From positions 1-32,159 of IMG/VR virus record IMGVR_UViG_3300036835_000026: a DNA stretch of 32,159 nucleotides; one strand, 5' to 3'. The notes beneath the pieces were generated by a model that made no database searches, was not told where the DNA came from, and saw nothing but the letters and a program-made list of their open reading frames with translations. Source of the DNA: a virus. The position numbers were made by a program, and so were the translations under genes. Shown piece by piece: positions 1 to 6,282 of this stretch. Each line of letters begins with the position of its first letter. Position 1 is the stretch's first letter.

Positions 1-8
1 GTGCTCAT
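1..8 (-). CDS. Start of a leftward gene, cut by the window edge
   Basis: On the minus strand an ATG lies at 8-6, preceded by a perfect GGAGG (complement of 16-20) with a 7-base spacer. Only the first two codons (Met-Ser) are inside the window, so no product can be named. The ribosome-binding context GGAGGCGACA is the same as that of the leftward gene starting at 14633. This supports a real start and suggests a second leftward operon to the left of the window. Confidence 0.45.
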
Positions 9-41
9 GGTGTCGCCTCCGTGAGAAGTAGGGGAGACGAC

Positions 42-50
42 ACTGTAGCA
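42..50 (-). promoter_or_regulatory. Possible extended -10 promoter for the left-edge gene
   Basis: Read leftward, the sequence is TGCTACAGT, fitting the extended -10 pattern TGnTAnnnT. It lies about 34 bases upstream of the ATG at 8, giving a short leader with the GGAGG in it. No convincing -35 box is visible. The same TTGCTA core recurs upstream of the leftward gene at 14633. The call is by eye only. Confidence 0.3.
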
Positions 51-167
51 AGTTTGCGCGTTTACGTGGGCGCGAGAGGTCGCACCTGCTGTAAAAGCGC
101 AAGGCTTGGCGGGCTGCTCGAGGGGCGTCGTGGCTGTCAACCAACGCCACCCCGGGCGAGCGCTGAG

Positions 168-183
168 GCGGCTCTAGAGCCGC
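168..183. repeat. 16-bp perfect palindrome centred on CTAG
   Basis: The sequence gcggctctagagccgc equals its own reverse complement, with no loop. CTAG is scarce in this window, and this perfect 16-bp site lies in non-coding DNA, which fits an operator better than a terminator. A weaker CTAG-centred near-palindrome lies in the other divergent region at 14776-14789. Confidence 0.55.
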
Positions 184-327
184 GCGACGGGCGTCCGGCC
201 CGACAGAAGCCGACGGGTCTTGCGTGCGCTCTTCCCGTCGACGGAGCCTCGGCAGGCAGGGGACTCGGCGCAGACGTGCTCCTGCCCGCCCGTCGCGAAG
301 ACCACGTCAACGAGCAAGGAGGCCCGC

Positions 328-675
328 TTGCGTGCCCGCCTGCTACGTGGCGTGCTCGTCGTGCTGCTCACGCTCAGCGTGAGCGCGGCGACCACGCGAG
401 CAAACTCGAGGGGGGACGCCGACTGGCTCATGCGCGCGTTCCTCTGCATCCACTCGCACGAGGCGTCGTGGGACGACCCCGGCTCGCCGTACTACGGCGG
501 GCTACAGATGGACACGACGTTCATGCGCACCTACGCGCCCGAGTACCTGCGGGCGTTCGGGACGGCCGATCACTGGCCCCCCGCCTTGCAGATCGCAGTC
601 GCGATCCGCGCCTATCTGAGCGGCCGGGGCTTCTACCCCTGGCCGAACACCGCCCGCGCCTGCGGGCTGCTCTGA
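328..675 (+). CDS. Secreted transglycosylase-like (Rpf/lysozyme-fold) protein
   Basis: This is a 115-aa protein with an N-terminal signal segment (arginines, then a hydrophobic stretch LLRGVLVVLLTLSVSA, residues about 5-20). A compact domain follows with FLCIHSHEASW, YYGGLQMD, TADHWP and GRGFYPWPNTARACGL. These are the signatures of the small transglycosylase-like/resuscitation-promoting-factor family common in Thermoleophilia. The glutamate of HSHEASW is the expected catalytic acid. The family cleaves peptidoglycan outside the membrane. The TTG start at 328 is chosen because AAGGAGG at 316-322 precedes it by 5 bases and the signal peptide begins there; the upstream in-frame ATG at 220 has no such site. 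It may serve lysis or wall remodelling, or be a host gene carried by the phage. Confidence 0.7.
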   Translation: MRARLLRGVLVVLLTLSVSAATTRANSRGDADWLMRAFLCIHSHEASWDDPGSPYYGGLQMDTTFMRTYAPEYLRAFGTADHWPPALQIAVAIRAYLSGRGFYPWPNTARACGLL

Positions 676-688
676 GAGCGGGCAGCCA

Positions 689-991
689 GTGAAGGCGATC
701 CGCGTGCGCAAGCGCTCGCGCAGCGGCGGTGTCTGCTTCCACTGGCTGCTCGATCCCGATCGCACGCTCTGCGGACGTGTCGTCTCGACGCTCGACGTCG
801 ACGCGACGCTCGAGCTTGAGCGTCTGCCCGGGATCGAAGCGTGCCGAGGCTGCGAGCGCGCCCTAGACGGCTGGGCGAAGCCGATCGTCGAGCGTGACGC
901 GCGGCAGATCGCGCCGCCGTCGCACGGGAAGCTCCGCACGTCCGGCCCGCTCTCGCACGGCACCCGACCACGAACAGGGAGATGGCTATGA
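689..991 (+). CDS. Small putative zinc-binding protein
   Basis: This 100-aa protein has a GTG start 13 bases after the previous stop. Visible candidate metal ligands are C16, H18, C28 (in TLCGRV) and the pair C52-x2-C55 (CRGC). This pattern recurs in small actinophage proteins of unknown function. The tail from about residue 70 is basic and low in complexity. The stop overlaps the ATG of the next gene (ATGA at 988-991), so it begins the translationally coupled early operon. Function not recognised. Confidence 0.6.
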   Translation: MKAIRVRKRSRSGGVCFHWLLDPDRTLCGRVVSTLDVDATLELERLPGIEACRGCERALDGWAKPIVERDARQIAPPSHGKLRTSGPLSHGTRPRTGRWL

Positions 992-1320
992 GCGAGATCG
1001 ACCCTCGGCTCGCGTGCGACGCGCTCGCGGTCGAGCCGGGTGAGCTTGCCGACGTGCTGCGTCTGCACGGGGCACGGCTGCTGCGCCACGCAGCCGAAGC
1101 GCTCGAGAACGGGATCAGCGACGAGCGCGTCGACGACTCGATCGCGAGCGCGCGGACGTGGCTCGAGAAGGCTGACGCCCTCGAGTTCGCCTGGGCGCTG
1201 GCGAACCCCGACGACGTCAAAAGCGACGACGCGAGATCGGGCGTCACGGAGGCGACTCCCCGACGCACCGATCTCGCTGTCGTCGCTGAGCAGGAGTTTA
1301 CCCGCTCGGAGAGCGCTTGA
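988..1320 (+). CDS. Hypothetical protein, helical and acidic
   Basis: This is a 110-aa protein. The ATG at 988 is preferred over the ATG at 982 because AGGGAG (976-981) sits 6 bases upstream of it and touches the other, and because it overlaps the previous stop as ATGA. The sequence is mostly helical (ELADVLRLHGARLLRHAAEAL) with an acidic, disordered C-terminus. The length and charge resemble small actinophage accessory proteins. Next to a nuclease gene it might be an accessory factor, but nothing in the sequence shows this. Confidence 0.6.
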   Translation: MSEIDPRLACDALAVEPGELADVLRLHGARLLRHAAEALENGISDERVDDSIASARTWLEKADALEFAWALANPDDVKSDDARSGVTEATPRRTDLAVVAEQEFTRSESA

Positions 1321-1736
1321 CCGCGCAGTTTGCGAACGAGCGCGAGTTCACGCGCTGGGCGCTCAAGGAGGCGCGCAAGCGCGGCTGGCTCGCCGGTCAC
1401 TTGTCGAACATGACCGTCGTCAGGCGCAGGGACGGGCAGACGATGGCCGTCCCCGACAAGAACGCCGACGGCTTCCCTGATCTCGTGCTCGTCCACGACG
1501 AGCACGGGCTGGTCTTCGCGGAGTTGAAGATGCCCGGGCGCAAGCCCGACGAGGCGCAACTGCGCTGGCTGATCGCGCTGCGCTTGCGGGGCGAGGACGT
1601 CTACGTCTGGACGCCCGACGACGTCGACGAGATCGTCGACGTGCTCGAGGGCAGGCCGTCGTCGGCGCGGCTGTTCCCGAACACGATCGAGGCTGCTGTC
1701 GTCGCTCGGACAGCGATGCGCGAGGCGCTGCCGTGA
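1317..1736 (+). CDS. VRR-NUC-like PD-(D/E)XK nuclease
   Basis: This is a 139-aa protein. The core reads GFPDLVLVH, then VFAELKMPGRKPDEAQLRWL. D55, E69-x-K71 and Q81 match the D...(D/E)xK...Q active-site order of VRR-NUC nucleases (PD-(D/E)XK superfamily). These act on branched or structured DNA and occur as stand-alone phage proteins of about this length. The TTG start at 1317 overlaps the previous stop (TTGA), with GGAGAG just upstream. It overlaps the methyltransferase gene by 4 bases, so nuclease and methyltransferase are made together. A role in recombination or replication-intermediate processing is most likely. A restriction-like pair with the next gene is possible but unproven. Confidence 0.8.
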   Translation: MTAQFANEREFTRWALKEARKRGWLAGHLSNMTVVRRRDGQTMAVPDKNADGFPDLVLVHDEHGLVFAELKMPGRKPDEAQLRWLIALRLRGEDVYVWTPDDVDEIVDVLEGRPSSARLFPNTIEAAVVARTAMREALP

Positions 1737-2266
1737 GGCTCGCGTACGCCGACCCGCCCTACCCGGGGATGAGCGACTTCTACGTCGAGCACCCCGACTA
1801 CGGCGGCGAGATCGACCACGGCGAGTTGATCGACCGGCTGCTCAGCGAGTACGACGGCTTCTGCCTGCACACCGCGAGCGTGACGCTCGACGTCGTGCTC
1901 GCGAGCTTCCCCGGCCCGCTGCGCGATCTCGACTGCCGCGTCTGCGCGTGGGTCAAGCCGTTCGCGTCGTTCAAGAAAAACGTCACCCTCGCGTACGCCT
2001 GGGAGCCGGTCATCATCCGGCCCGCGCGCAAGGCAGTCGTCTCGCACCGCACCGTCTCGCGCGACTGGATCGCCGTCCCGATCACGATGCAACGCGGGCT
2101 GGTCGGCGCGAAGCCCGACGGCGTCTGCCGCTGGCTATTCGAGGTCATCGGGGCGCACCCGGACGACTCGCTCGACGATCTCTACCCGGGCACGGGCGCT
2201 GTCGCTCGAGCGTGGGAGGCGTGGCGGCAGCAGCCCTCGCTCTTCGACACGGAGGTCAACGCATGA
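1733..2266 (+). CDS. Small DPPY-type DNA methyltransferase-like protein
   Basis: This is a 177-aa protein with a GTG start coupled to the previous stop (GTGA). The catalytic motif IV is DPPY (residues 7-10, in YADPPYPG). The SAM-binding motif I comes last: DLYPGTG, residues 150-155. Motif IV before motif I is the permuted beta-class order of N4-cytosine/N6-adenine methyltransferases. At 177 aa it is shorter than typical restriction-modification methyltransferases and has little room for a target-recognition domain. It ends just after motif I, so it may need a partner for specificity. Similar compact proteins occur in actinophages, where they probably modify phage DNA against host restriction. 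Confidence 0.75.
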   Translation: MRLAYADPPYPGMSDFYVEHPDYGGEIDHGELIDRLLSEYDGFCLHTASVTLDVVLASFPGPLRDLDCRVCAWVKPFASFKKNVTLAYAWEPVIIRPARKAVVSHRTVSRDWIAVPITMQRGLVGAKPDGVCRWLFEVIGAHPDDSLDDLYPGTGAVARAWEAWRQQPSLFDTEVNA

Positions 2267-3123
2267 GCGCGACAGCGCAGAAACAGCAGCAGCAGGCGGG
2301 GACGGAGCTCCTCGAGCTTTGGTCGGTGACAGAGCTTCTCAAGGCGGTCGGCGCGTCCCGGCCGATCGTCGAGTGGCACTGCGAGCAGACAGCGATCGCG
2401 TCGCTCGAGTCGCGCACGGTGATCGACGCGATGCTCAAGGACGGCGACTCGCGCGACGAGGTCGTCAAGTGGATCAAGGGCAAGCGCTGGTCGGTCAGCG
2501 AGCGCCACAAGATCAGAGGGACGGTCGTGCACAAGGCGGCAGAGGCGATGGCTCTCGGCCGTGACCCCGGCGTGATCGACGAGCAGTACCGGCCGTACGT
2601 CGAGCAACTCGCACGCTGGCTCGACACGTGGCAGCCCGTCTTCGAGATGAGCGAAGCGCCGGTCTTCAACCGCACCGAAGGCTATGCGGGGACGCTCGAC
2701 GGGATCATGGCGCTCGTCGACTCGCTGGGCGAGACGCGACGTCTGATCTTCGACTACAAGACGACCCCGAAGGGGCCAGAGGCGAAGTCGCGCCCGCCGT
2801 ACGGCGAAGTCTCGCTGCAACTCGCCGCGTACGCGCACGCCGAAGAGGTCGATCTGGTGCGCGCCGCCGAAGCGTCACGCGACGAAGACGAGTGGAAGCG
2901 GCGGTACTACACGTACGACCCGACGCGCACGTACGAGCCGATGCCCCAGGTCGACGGCGGCATCTGCATCGTCGTCAGCCCCGTCGACTGCTTCGCGCAG
3001 TACGTCTCGGTCGGGGACGTCCCCTACCGCTCGTTCCTGCACGCGCGCGACTTCGTCTTCTGGAACGAGAAGCTCTGGCGCAACGCCTTCGGGCAGAAGC
3101 TCGTCGCGAAGGCGGCGACGTGA
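2263..3123 (+). CDS. RecB/Cas4-like PD-(D/E)XK exonuclease
   Basis: This is a 286-aa protein. The ATG at 2263 overlaps the previous stop (ATGA) and has GGAGG at 2251-2255. The active-site pattern is clear: a histidine-containing GTVVHKAAEAMA helix (about residues 86-97), GTLDG with D146, FDYK with D164 and K166, and the QLAAYAHA helix with Q186. This is the RecB-family/Cas4-like layout used by phage recombination exonucleases. It probably resects DNA during replication-linked recombination. No RecT-type annealase was recognised in the window. The four cysteines of a Cas4 Fe-S cluster are not evident, so 'RecB-like' is safer than Cas4. Confidence 0.75.
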   Translation: MSATAQKQQQQAGTELLELWSVTELLKAVGASRPIVEWHCEQTAIASLESRTVIDAMLKDGDSRDEVVKWIKGKRWSVSERHKIRGTVVHKAAEAMALGRDPGVIDEQYRPYVEQLARWLDTWQPVFEMSEAPVFNRTEGYAGTLDGIMALVDSLGETRRLIFDYKTTPKGPEAKSRPPYGEVSLQLAAYAHAEEVDLVRAAEASRDEDEWKRRYYTYDPTRTYEPMPQVDGGICIVVSPVDCFAQYVSVGDVPYRSFLHARDFVFWNEKLWRNAFGQKLVAKAAT

Positions 3124-3194
3124 CGACAGCGATGCAAGCCTTCGTCGCGCTGCTCGCGCTGATCTGGCTCGCGACCCCGACGTGGCGGCGATGA
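3120..3194 (+). CDS. Tiny single-span membrane peptide (24 aa)
   Basis: A GTG at 3120 overlaps the preceding stop (GTGA). The frame reads MTTAMQAFVALLALIWLATP and then four basic or aromatic residues before TGA. Its stop overlaps the ATG of the next gene at 3191, so it is coupled on both sides. The whole peptide is one hydrophobic span with a C-terminal positive patch. It could be a regulator, a holin-like peptide, or a coupling ORF that only re-initiates ribosomes. Confidence 0.45.
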   Translation: MTTAMQAFVALLALIWLATPTWRR

Positions 3195-3676
3195 GACAGC
3201 GCGTGCCGCCGACAGTGTCGCGCGGGGCCGGTGCGGGGTCGCGTCCCGCTTCGCCGGTTGCGCCGGACGGCCCCGCTCGCGTCTGGGACGGCCCGATCCC
3301 GGGCACGCACGAGCAGGGCTTCGTCGAGCAGCCGATCGTCGAGATGCCCGTGCCCGACTACGTGCGCCGCGCCGTGCACGGCGACGCGCTCGATCTCGAG
3401 TTGCACGTCTGCCGGATGGGCGACTGCGCGCTGATCCTCGGCCACGAGCCGGGAGGCGTGCACTTCGAGAAGCGCTGGCACTTGACGATCTCCTGCCGGG
3501 ATCGACACCCGACCTGGGACGAGATCAAGACGGCCCGGTATCGGCTGCTGGGGCCGGACATGCCGTGCGCGATCTTCCTCCCGCCCGTCGAGCGATACGT
3601 GAACGTGCCGACGCAGGATCACGTCTTCCACGTCTGGGAGATCGACGACCCGGCGCGACCCTGGGAGACGGGGTGA
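3191..3676 (+). CDS. DUF7694-like hypothetical protein
   Basis: This is a 161-aa protein. The ATG at 3191 is chosen because it overlaps the previous stop (ATGA); a GTG three codons earlier is possible. A disordered proline-rich N-terminus precedes a compact C-terminal domain (about residues 95-155) with HLTISCRDRHPTWDEIK, then LPPVERYVNV and HVFHVWE. The W-D-E motif followed by PP..YVN and HxW recalls the DUF7694 family seen in phages, whose biochemical role is not known to me. It sits inside the coupled early operon and overlaps the next gene by 4 bases. Confidence 0.65.
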   Translation: MRQRVPPTVSRGAGAGSRPASPVAPDGPARVWDGPIPGTHEQGFVEQPIVEMPVPDYVRRAVHGDALDLELHVCRMGDCALILGHEPGGVHFEKRWHLTISCRDRHPTWDEIKTARYRLLGPDMPCAIFLPPVERYVNVPTQDHVFHVWEIDDPARPWETG

Positions 3677-3924
3677 TCGTGGCGCGCTGTCGCTCGTGCG
3701 GTGCGGCCGTGCGCTGGGTCAAGACCGAGCACGGCAAGCGGATGCCGCTCGACGCTGCGCCAGCAGCTCCCGACGCGCGCGGCCTGTTCGTGATCCGCGA
3801 CGACACCGCGATCGCCGTCCCCGCGCTCGCGTTCCCCGACGAGCCGAACTACGTGTCGCACTTCGCGACATGCCCCGACGCCGACGAGTGGCGTCACCCA
3901 ACCGAAGGAGGTACGGCAGCATGA
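3673..3924 (+). CDS. Small zinc-ribbon protein
   Basis: This is an 83-aa protein with a GTG start coupled as GTGA. Ligand pattern: C6-x2-C9 (CRSC) near the start and H63-x3-C67 (HFATC) near the end, with TEHGKRMPLD between them. This signature recurs in small actinophage proteins usually adjoining replication genes. It probably folds around one zinc ion. Whether it binds DNA or a protein partner cannot be told. Its end carries AAGGAGG (3905-3911), the ribosome-binding site of the next gene. Confidence 0.7.
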   Translation: MIVARCRSCGAAVRWVKTEHGKRMPLDAAPAAPDARGLFVIRDDTAIAVPALAFPDEPNYVSHFATCPDADEWRHPTEGGTAA

Positions 3925-4268
3925 GCAGCGCAGCGATCCCGCTCGCGAACGGCCCCGCAGGACAGGACGTCGAGCGCGGCAAGCTCTTCGACGTCCCCCG
4001 CGTCGGCATCGTCGTCGACGAGGCAGACCCGACCGTCGTCAAGCTCGCGTTCAGCGGCGGCGTCGAGCTTGACCGCACCGACGCGAAGCACGTCGAGTTC
4101 TACAACAAGCTCCGCGCCGGGGAGTCGTGCGAAGTCGTCGTCACGGTGCACGTAGCCGGGGCGAAGATGCGCCACCGCCGCGACAGCGAGGGCGACGTCG
4201 ACGCGGTCGTGCAGACGAAGTCGCTCGTCGTGAGCGACGTCTACTTCGAGCACGCGCCCGATGCCTGA
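3921..4268 (+). CDS. Hypothetical beta-rich protein
   Basis: This is a 115-aa protein. The ATG at 3921 overlaps the previous stop and has AAGGAGG 9 bases upstream, one of the best ribosome-binding sites of the early region, so it is probably abundant. The sequence alternates hydrophobic residues as in beta strands (VGIVVD, VVKLAFSGGVEL, CEVVVTVHVAG). It could be a single-stranded-DNA or nucleotide-binding beta barrel, but no diagnostic motif is visible. Confidence 0.65.
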   Translation: MSSAAIPLANGPAGQDVERGKLFDVPRVGIVVDEADPTVVKLAFSGGVELDRTDAKHVEFYNKLRAGESCEVVVTVHVAGAKMRHRRDSEGDVDAVVQTKSLVVSDVYFEHAPDA

Positions 4269-4500
4269 CGGGTACGGCTTCAACCATCTAGGCAGCGCCG
4301 ACCCCGAAGTGCGCTGTATCGACTGCTTGACAGGCGGGCCGCTCTGGAAGTGGCCCGTCCGTCTGCGAGCGGCGCACTGGCGCGTCCACGAGCGCGAGCG
4401 CGTACGCGAGCAGCAGCGGGCGCAGCAGATCAGGCAGCGCGAGGCGACGAGGCGGCTGCGCGCGCTCAACCGGCTACGCAGGGAGACGACGCGAGCCTGA
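4261..4500 (+). CDS. Small C2H2-like zinc-finger protein with basic helix
   Basis: This is a 79-aa protein starting at an ATG 8 bases inside the previous gene's end. C19-x2-C22 and H39-x3-H43 form a C2H2-type ligand set. From about residue 44 onward it is an arginine/glutamine-rich helix, probably a nucleic-acid-binding tail. The ribosome-binding site is weak, so expression likely depends on coupling. Function unknown; a DNA- or RNA-binding accessory role fits. Confidence 0.6.
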   Translation: MPDGYGFNHLGSADPEVRCIDCLTGGPLWKWPVRLRAAHWRVHERERVREQQRAQQIRQREATRRLRALNRLRRETTRA

Positions 4501-4501
4501 C

Positions 4502-5002
4502 GTGAGAGCGCCGCCCTTCTACCCGTGGTACTCGATCCCCGATCTCGAGTGGGACGAACTCGCGGCGATCGCGGCGGCGCGCGACGAGAAGACGGCGGTC
4601 GCGTCGAACACCCGCTACTGGCGCAGCGACACGAACCTCCCCGGCCTCTGCGGGGAGTGGGCGTACGCCTGCGTCAGCGAGCAGCCGATGAACAAGACGA
4701 CCGAGATATGGGGGCAGTCGAGCGACGACTTCCCCGGCGTCGACGTGAAGGCGTCGACGCGCGCGCGGCATCTCGGCCTCGCCATCTACGGCAGGCCGAA
4801 GTCGCGGCTCTACTTCCTCGTCGACGTCGATCTCGAACGTCGCCTCGTGCAGCCGCTCAGCTACGCGACGGCCGCGATGCTCGAGAGCGGCGAGCGACGC
4901 GACTACGGCAACGGCGAGCGGCTCTACGTCCCGGCGCATGAACTCGTGAGCGCCGACGTGCTGCTCGCCCGGTTGCTCAGACACCAGAACGGAGGCGACT
5001 AG
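4502..5002 (+). CDS. Putative PD-(D/E)XK nuclease-like protein
   Basis: This is a 166-aa protein with a GTG start 2 bases after the previous stop. The central part reads LCGEWAYACV, then DDFPGVDVKAST, then a beta strand LYFLVDVDLERR. E52, D81 and K83 (D-V-K) reproduce the E...DxK spacing of compact PD-(D/E)XK enzymes, several of which are phage or restriction endonucleases. Its position after two other nucleases and before the RDF-like gene suggests DNA processing. The fold assignment rests on the motif alone. Confidence 0.55.
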   Translation: MRAPPFYPWYSIPDLEWDELAAIAAARDEKTAVASNTRYWRSDTNLPGLCGEWAYACVSEQPMNKTTEIWGQSSDDFPGVDVKASTRARHLGLAIYGRPKSRLYFLVDVDLERRLVQPLSYATAAMLESGERRDYGNGERLYVPAHELVSADVLLARLLRHQNGGD

Positions 5003-6271
5003 ATGCCAGTCCCGCTGATCGAACTACAGCGACGCCTCTCCCTCGTCGGCGCGATCCGCGCCGGGGGCGAGAAGACGAACCCGAAGCGCCCCGGCGCGAA
5101 GCTCGAGTCGTGGCGGATCACGTCACCACGGAAAGCGCTCGTGCAGCAGGCGGCGCAACTCTACGGCGGCGCAGTGACGAAGTGGAAGTCGCCCGTCGGG
5201 GACGAGTGGCAGTGCTACACCGAAACCCCTGAGCTCCCGGTGCTGCTCATGCCGTCGTACTCGCTCAGGCAGACCTACGAGTTGTGGGAGGGAGCGACGA
5301 AGCGGATGCGCCTCTGCGACGGCGTCGACGAAGAGATCAGCGGCGGGCCGTGCATCTGCAACCAGACCGGCGAGGACAAGTGCGATCTCTACACGCGCCT
5401 CGTCGTCGCGCTCCCAGAGCTTGACACGCTGCTCGGCTGGCGCGTCATCACCCGGGGCGTCAACGCCGCGCACGAGCTTCCGACGATGATCGACGCCGCC
5501 CGCGCGACGAGCGAGCGGCCCTTCGTCCCGGCCCGCCTGCGGCTCGAGCAGCGCAGAGGCGTCGTCGACGGCACCGTCGCGCGCTTCGTCGTGCCTACTC
5601 TCGACTTGGGCGTCGGCTACGCCGCGCTCGCAGCGGCAGCGGTCGACGGCTCGACGCTGGCGCTCCCGAGCGGCGAGGGCACCACGGCCGCAGCGGTGCT
5701 CCCGGCTGACGAGCCAGGGCCGACGCCCGAGACACCCGACGCCGCCCTGCCCTCCCCGCCTGACACCCCCGGGGCAGAGGCGGCGTCGTCAGCAGACGAC
5801 GGCCCCGTCGACGAGCATCGCGGCCATATGGCGAGCGACGAGCAGAAGACGAAGCTCAACATCATGGTGGCGAAGCTCACCGGGGACGGCCGCGCGACGA
5901 AGGACGGCCTCTACGACGCGATCGCGCAGAAGTTCCGGGGCACGGCGGGCCTCGATCTCGCGATGACGACACCCGACCTCGTCAAGCCCGACGGCACGAT
6001 CGTCAAGGCGATCGACGAAGAGGGCGTCTGCCACTGGTCGCCGCTACGCGAGACGCTGACCGCGCAGGAAGCCCATCAGTTGATCGAGTGGCTCACCGTG
6101 GTCGAGCGTCGCCCGATCCCCGGAAGCGGCGCAGGCGACGAGCCAGCAGCGCAGGCGACGTCTTCCGAGGGCACCCCGGCCCCGACGCCGACGCCCGACG
6201 ACCCCGGCCCCGACGCTGAGCCGTCGAAGCCGCCGCCCGTCCCCTACAACGAGTTCCCAGAGGGCTACTAG
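5003..6271 (+). CDS. Gp3-like recombination directionality factor with C-terminal extension
   Basis: This is a 422-aa protein with GGAGG at 4991-4995 before the ATG. Residues 1 to about 205 show the Gp3-like pattern: VPLIELQRRL, WRITSPRKALVQQAAQLYGG, ETPELPVLLMP, YELWEGA, a cysteine set (LCDGV, GPCICNQ, DKCDL), then PARLRLEQRR and FVVPTLDL. This family includes the phiC31 directionality factor, which turns a serine integrase from integration to excision. Many phages carry homologues without a known integrase. An alanine/proline linker (about 210-265) joins a second helical domain (about 270-375, MASDEQKTKLNIMVAKL ... LTAQEAHQLIEWL) resembling C-terminal domains of actinophage recombination proteins. 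No integrase gene is in this window. Confidence 0.75.
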   Translation: MPVPLIELQRRLSLVGAIRAGGEKTNPKRPGAKLESWRITSPRKALVQQAAQLYGGAVTKWKSPVGDEWQCYTETPELPVLLMPSYSLRQTYELWEGATKRMRLCDGVDEEISGGPCICNQTGEDKCDLYTRLVVALPELDTLLGWRVITRGVNAAHELPTMIDAARATSERPFVPARLRLEQRRGVVDGTVARFVVPTLDLGVGYAALAAAAVDGSTLALPSGEGTTAAAVLPADEPGPTPETPDAALPSPPDTPGAEAASSADDGPVDEHRGHMASDEQKTKLNIMVAKLTGDGRATKDGLYDAIAQKFRGTAGLDLAMTTPDLVKPDGTIVKAIDEEGVCHWSPLRETLTAQEAHQLIEWLTVVERRPIPGSGAGDEPAAQATSSEGTPAPTPTPDDPGPDAEPSKPPPVPYNEFPEGY

Positions 6272-6282
6272 AGCCGCCGCGC

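Larger units (their letters stand above)
9..327. other. Divergent intergenic region / long leader
   Basis: About 320 bases separate the leftward start at 8 from the rightward TTG start at 328. I see no credible gene here: open frames on both strands lack ribosome-binding sites and read as arginine/proline-rich translations typical of GC-rich shadow frames. The region holds the leftward promoter candidate, a TGCTGTAAA extended -10-like box at 87-95 that could drive rightward transcription, and a 16-bp palindrome at 168-183. A long rightward leader or a small RNA is possible but not shown. Confidence 0.5.

Noticed and set aside
220-327. Longer start (ATG 220) for the secreted transglycosylase-like protein
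   Set aside because: The AAGGAGG at 316-322 and the signal peptide both point to the TTG at 328; the 36 extra residues would bury the signal peptide.
21-692. A 223-codon rightward frame starting at GTG 21
   Set aside because: No ribosome-binding site, low-complexity Arg/Ala/Pro translation, and it overlaps the well supported secreted protein in another frame.
2263-3123. Calling the RecB-like nuclease a CRISPR Cas4
   Set aside because: The cysteines of a Cas4 iron-sulfur cluster are not evident and there are no cas genes or repeats nearby.
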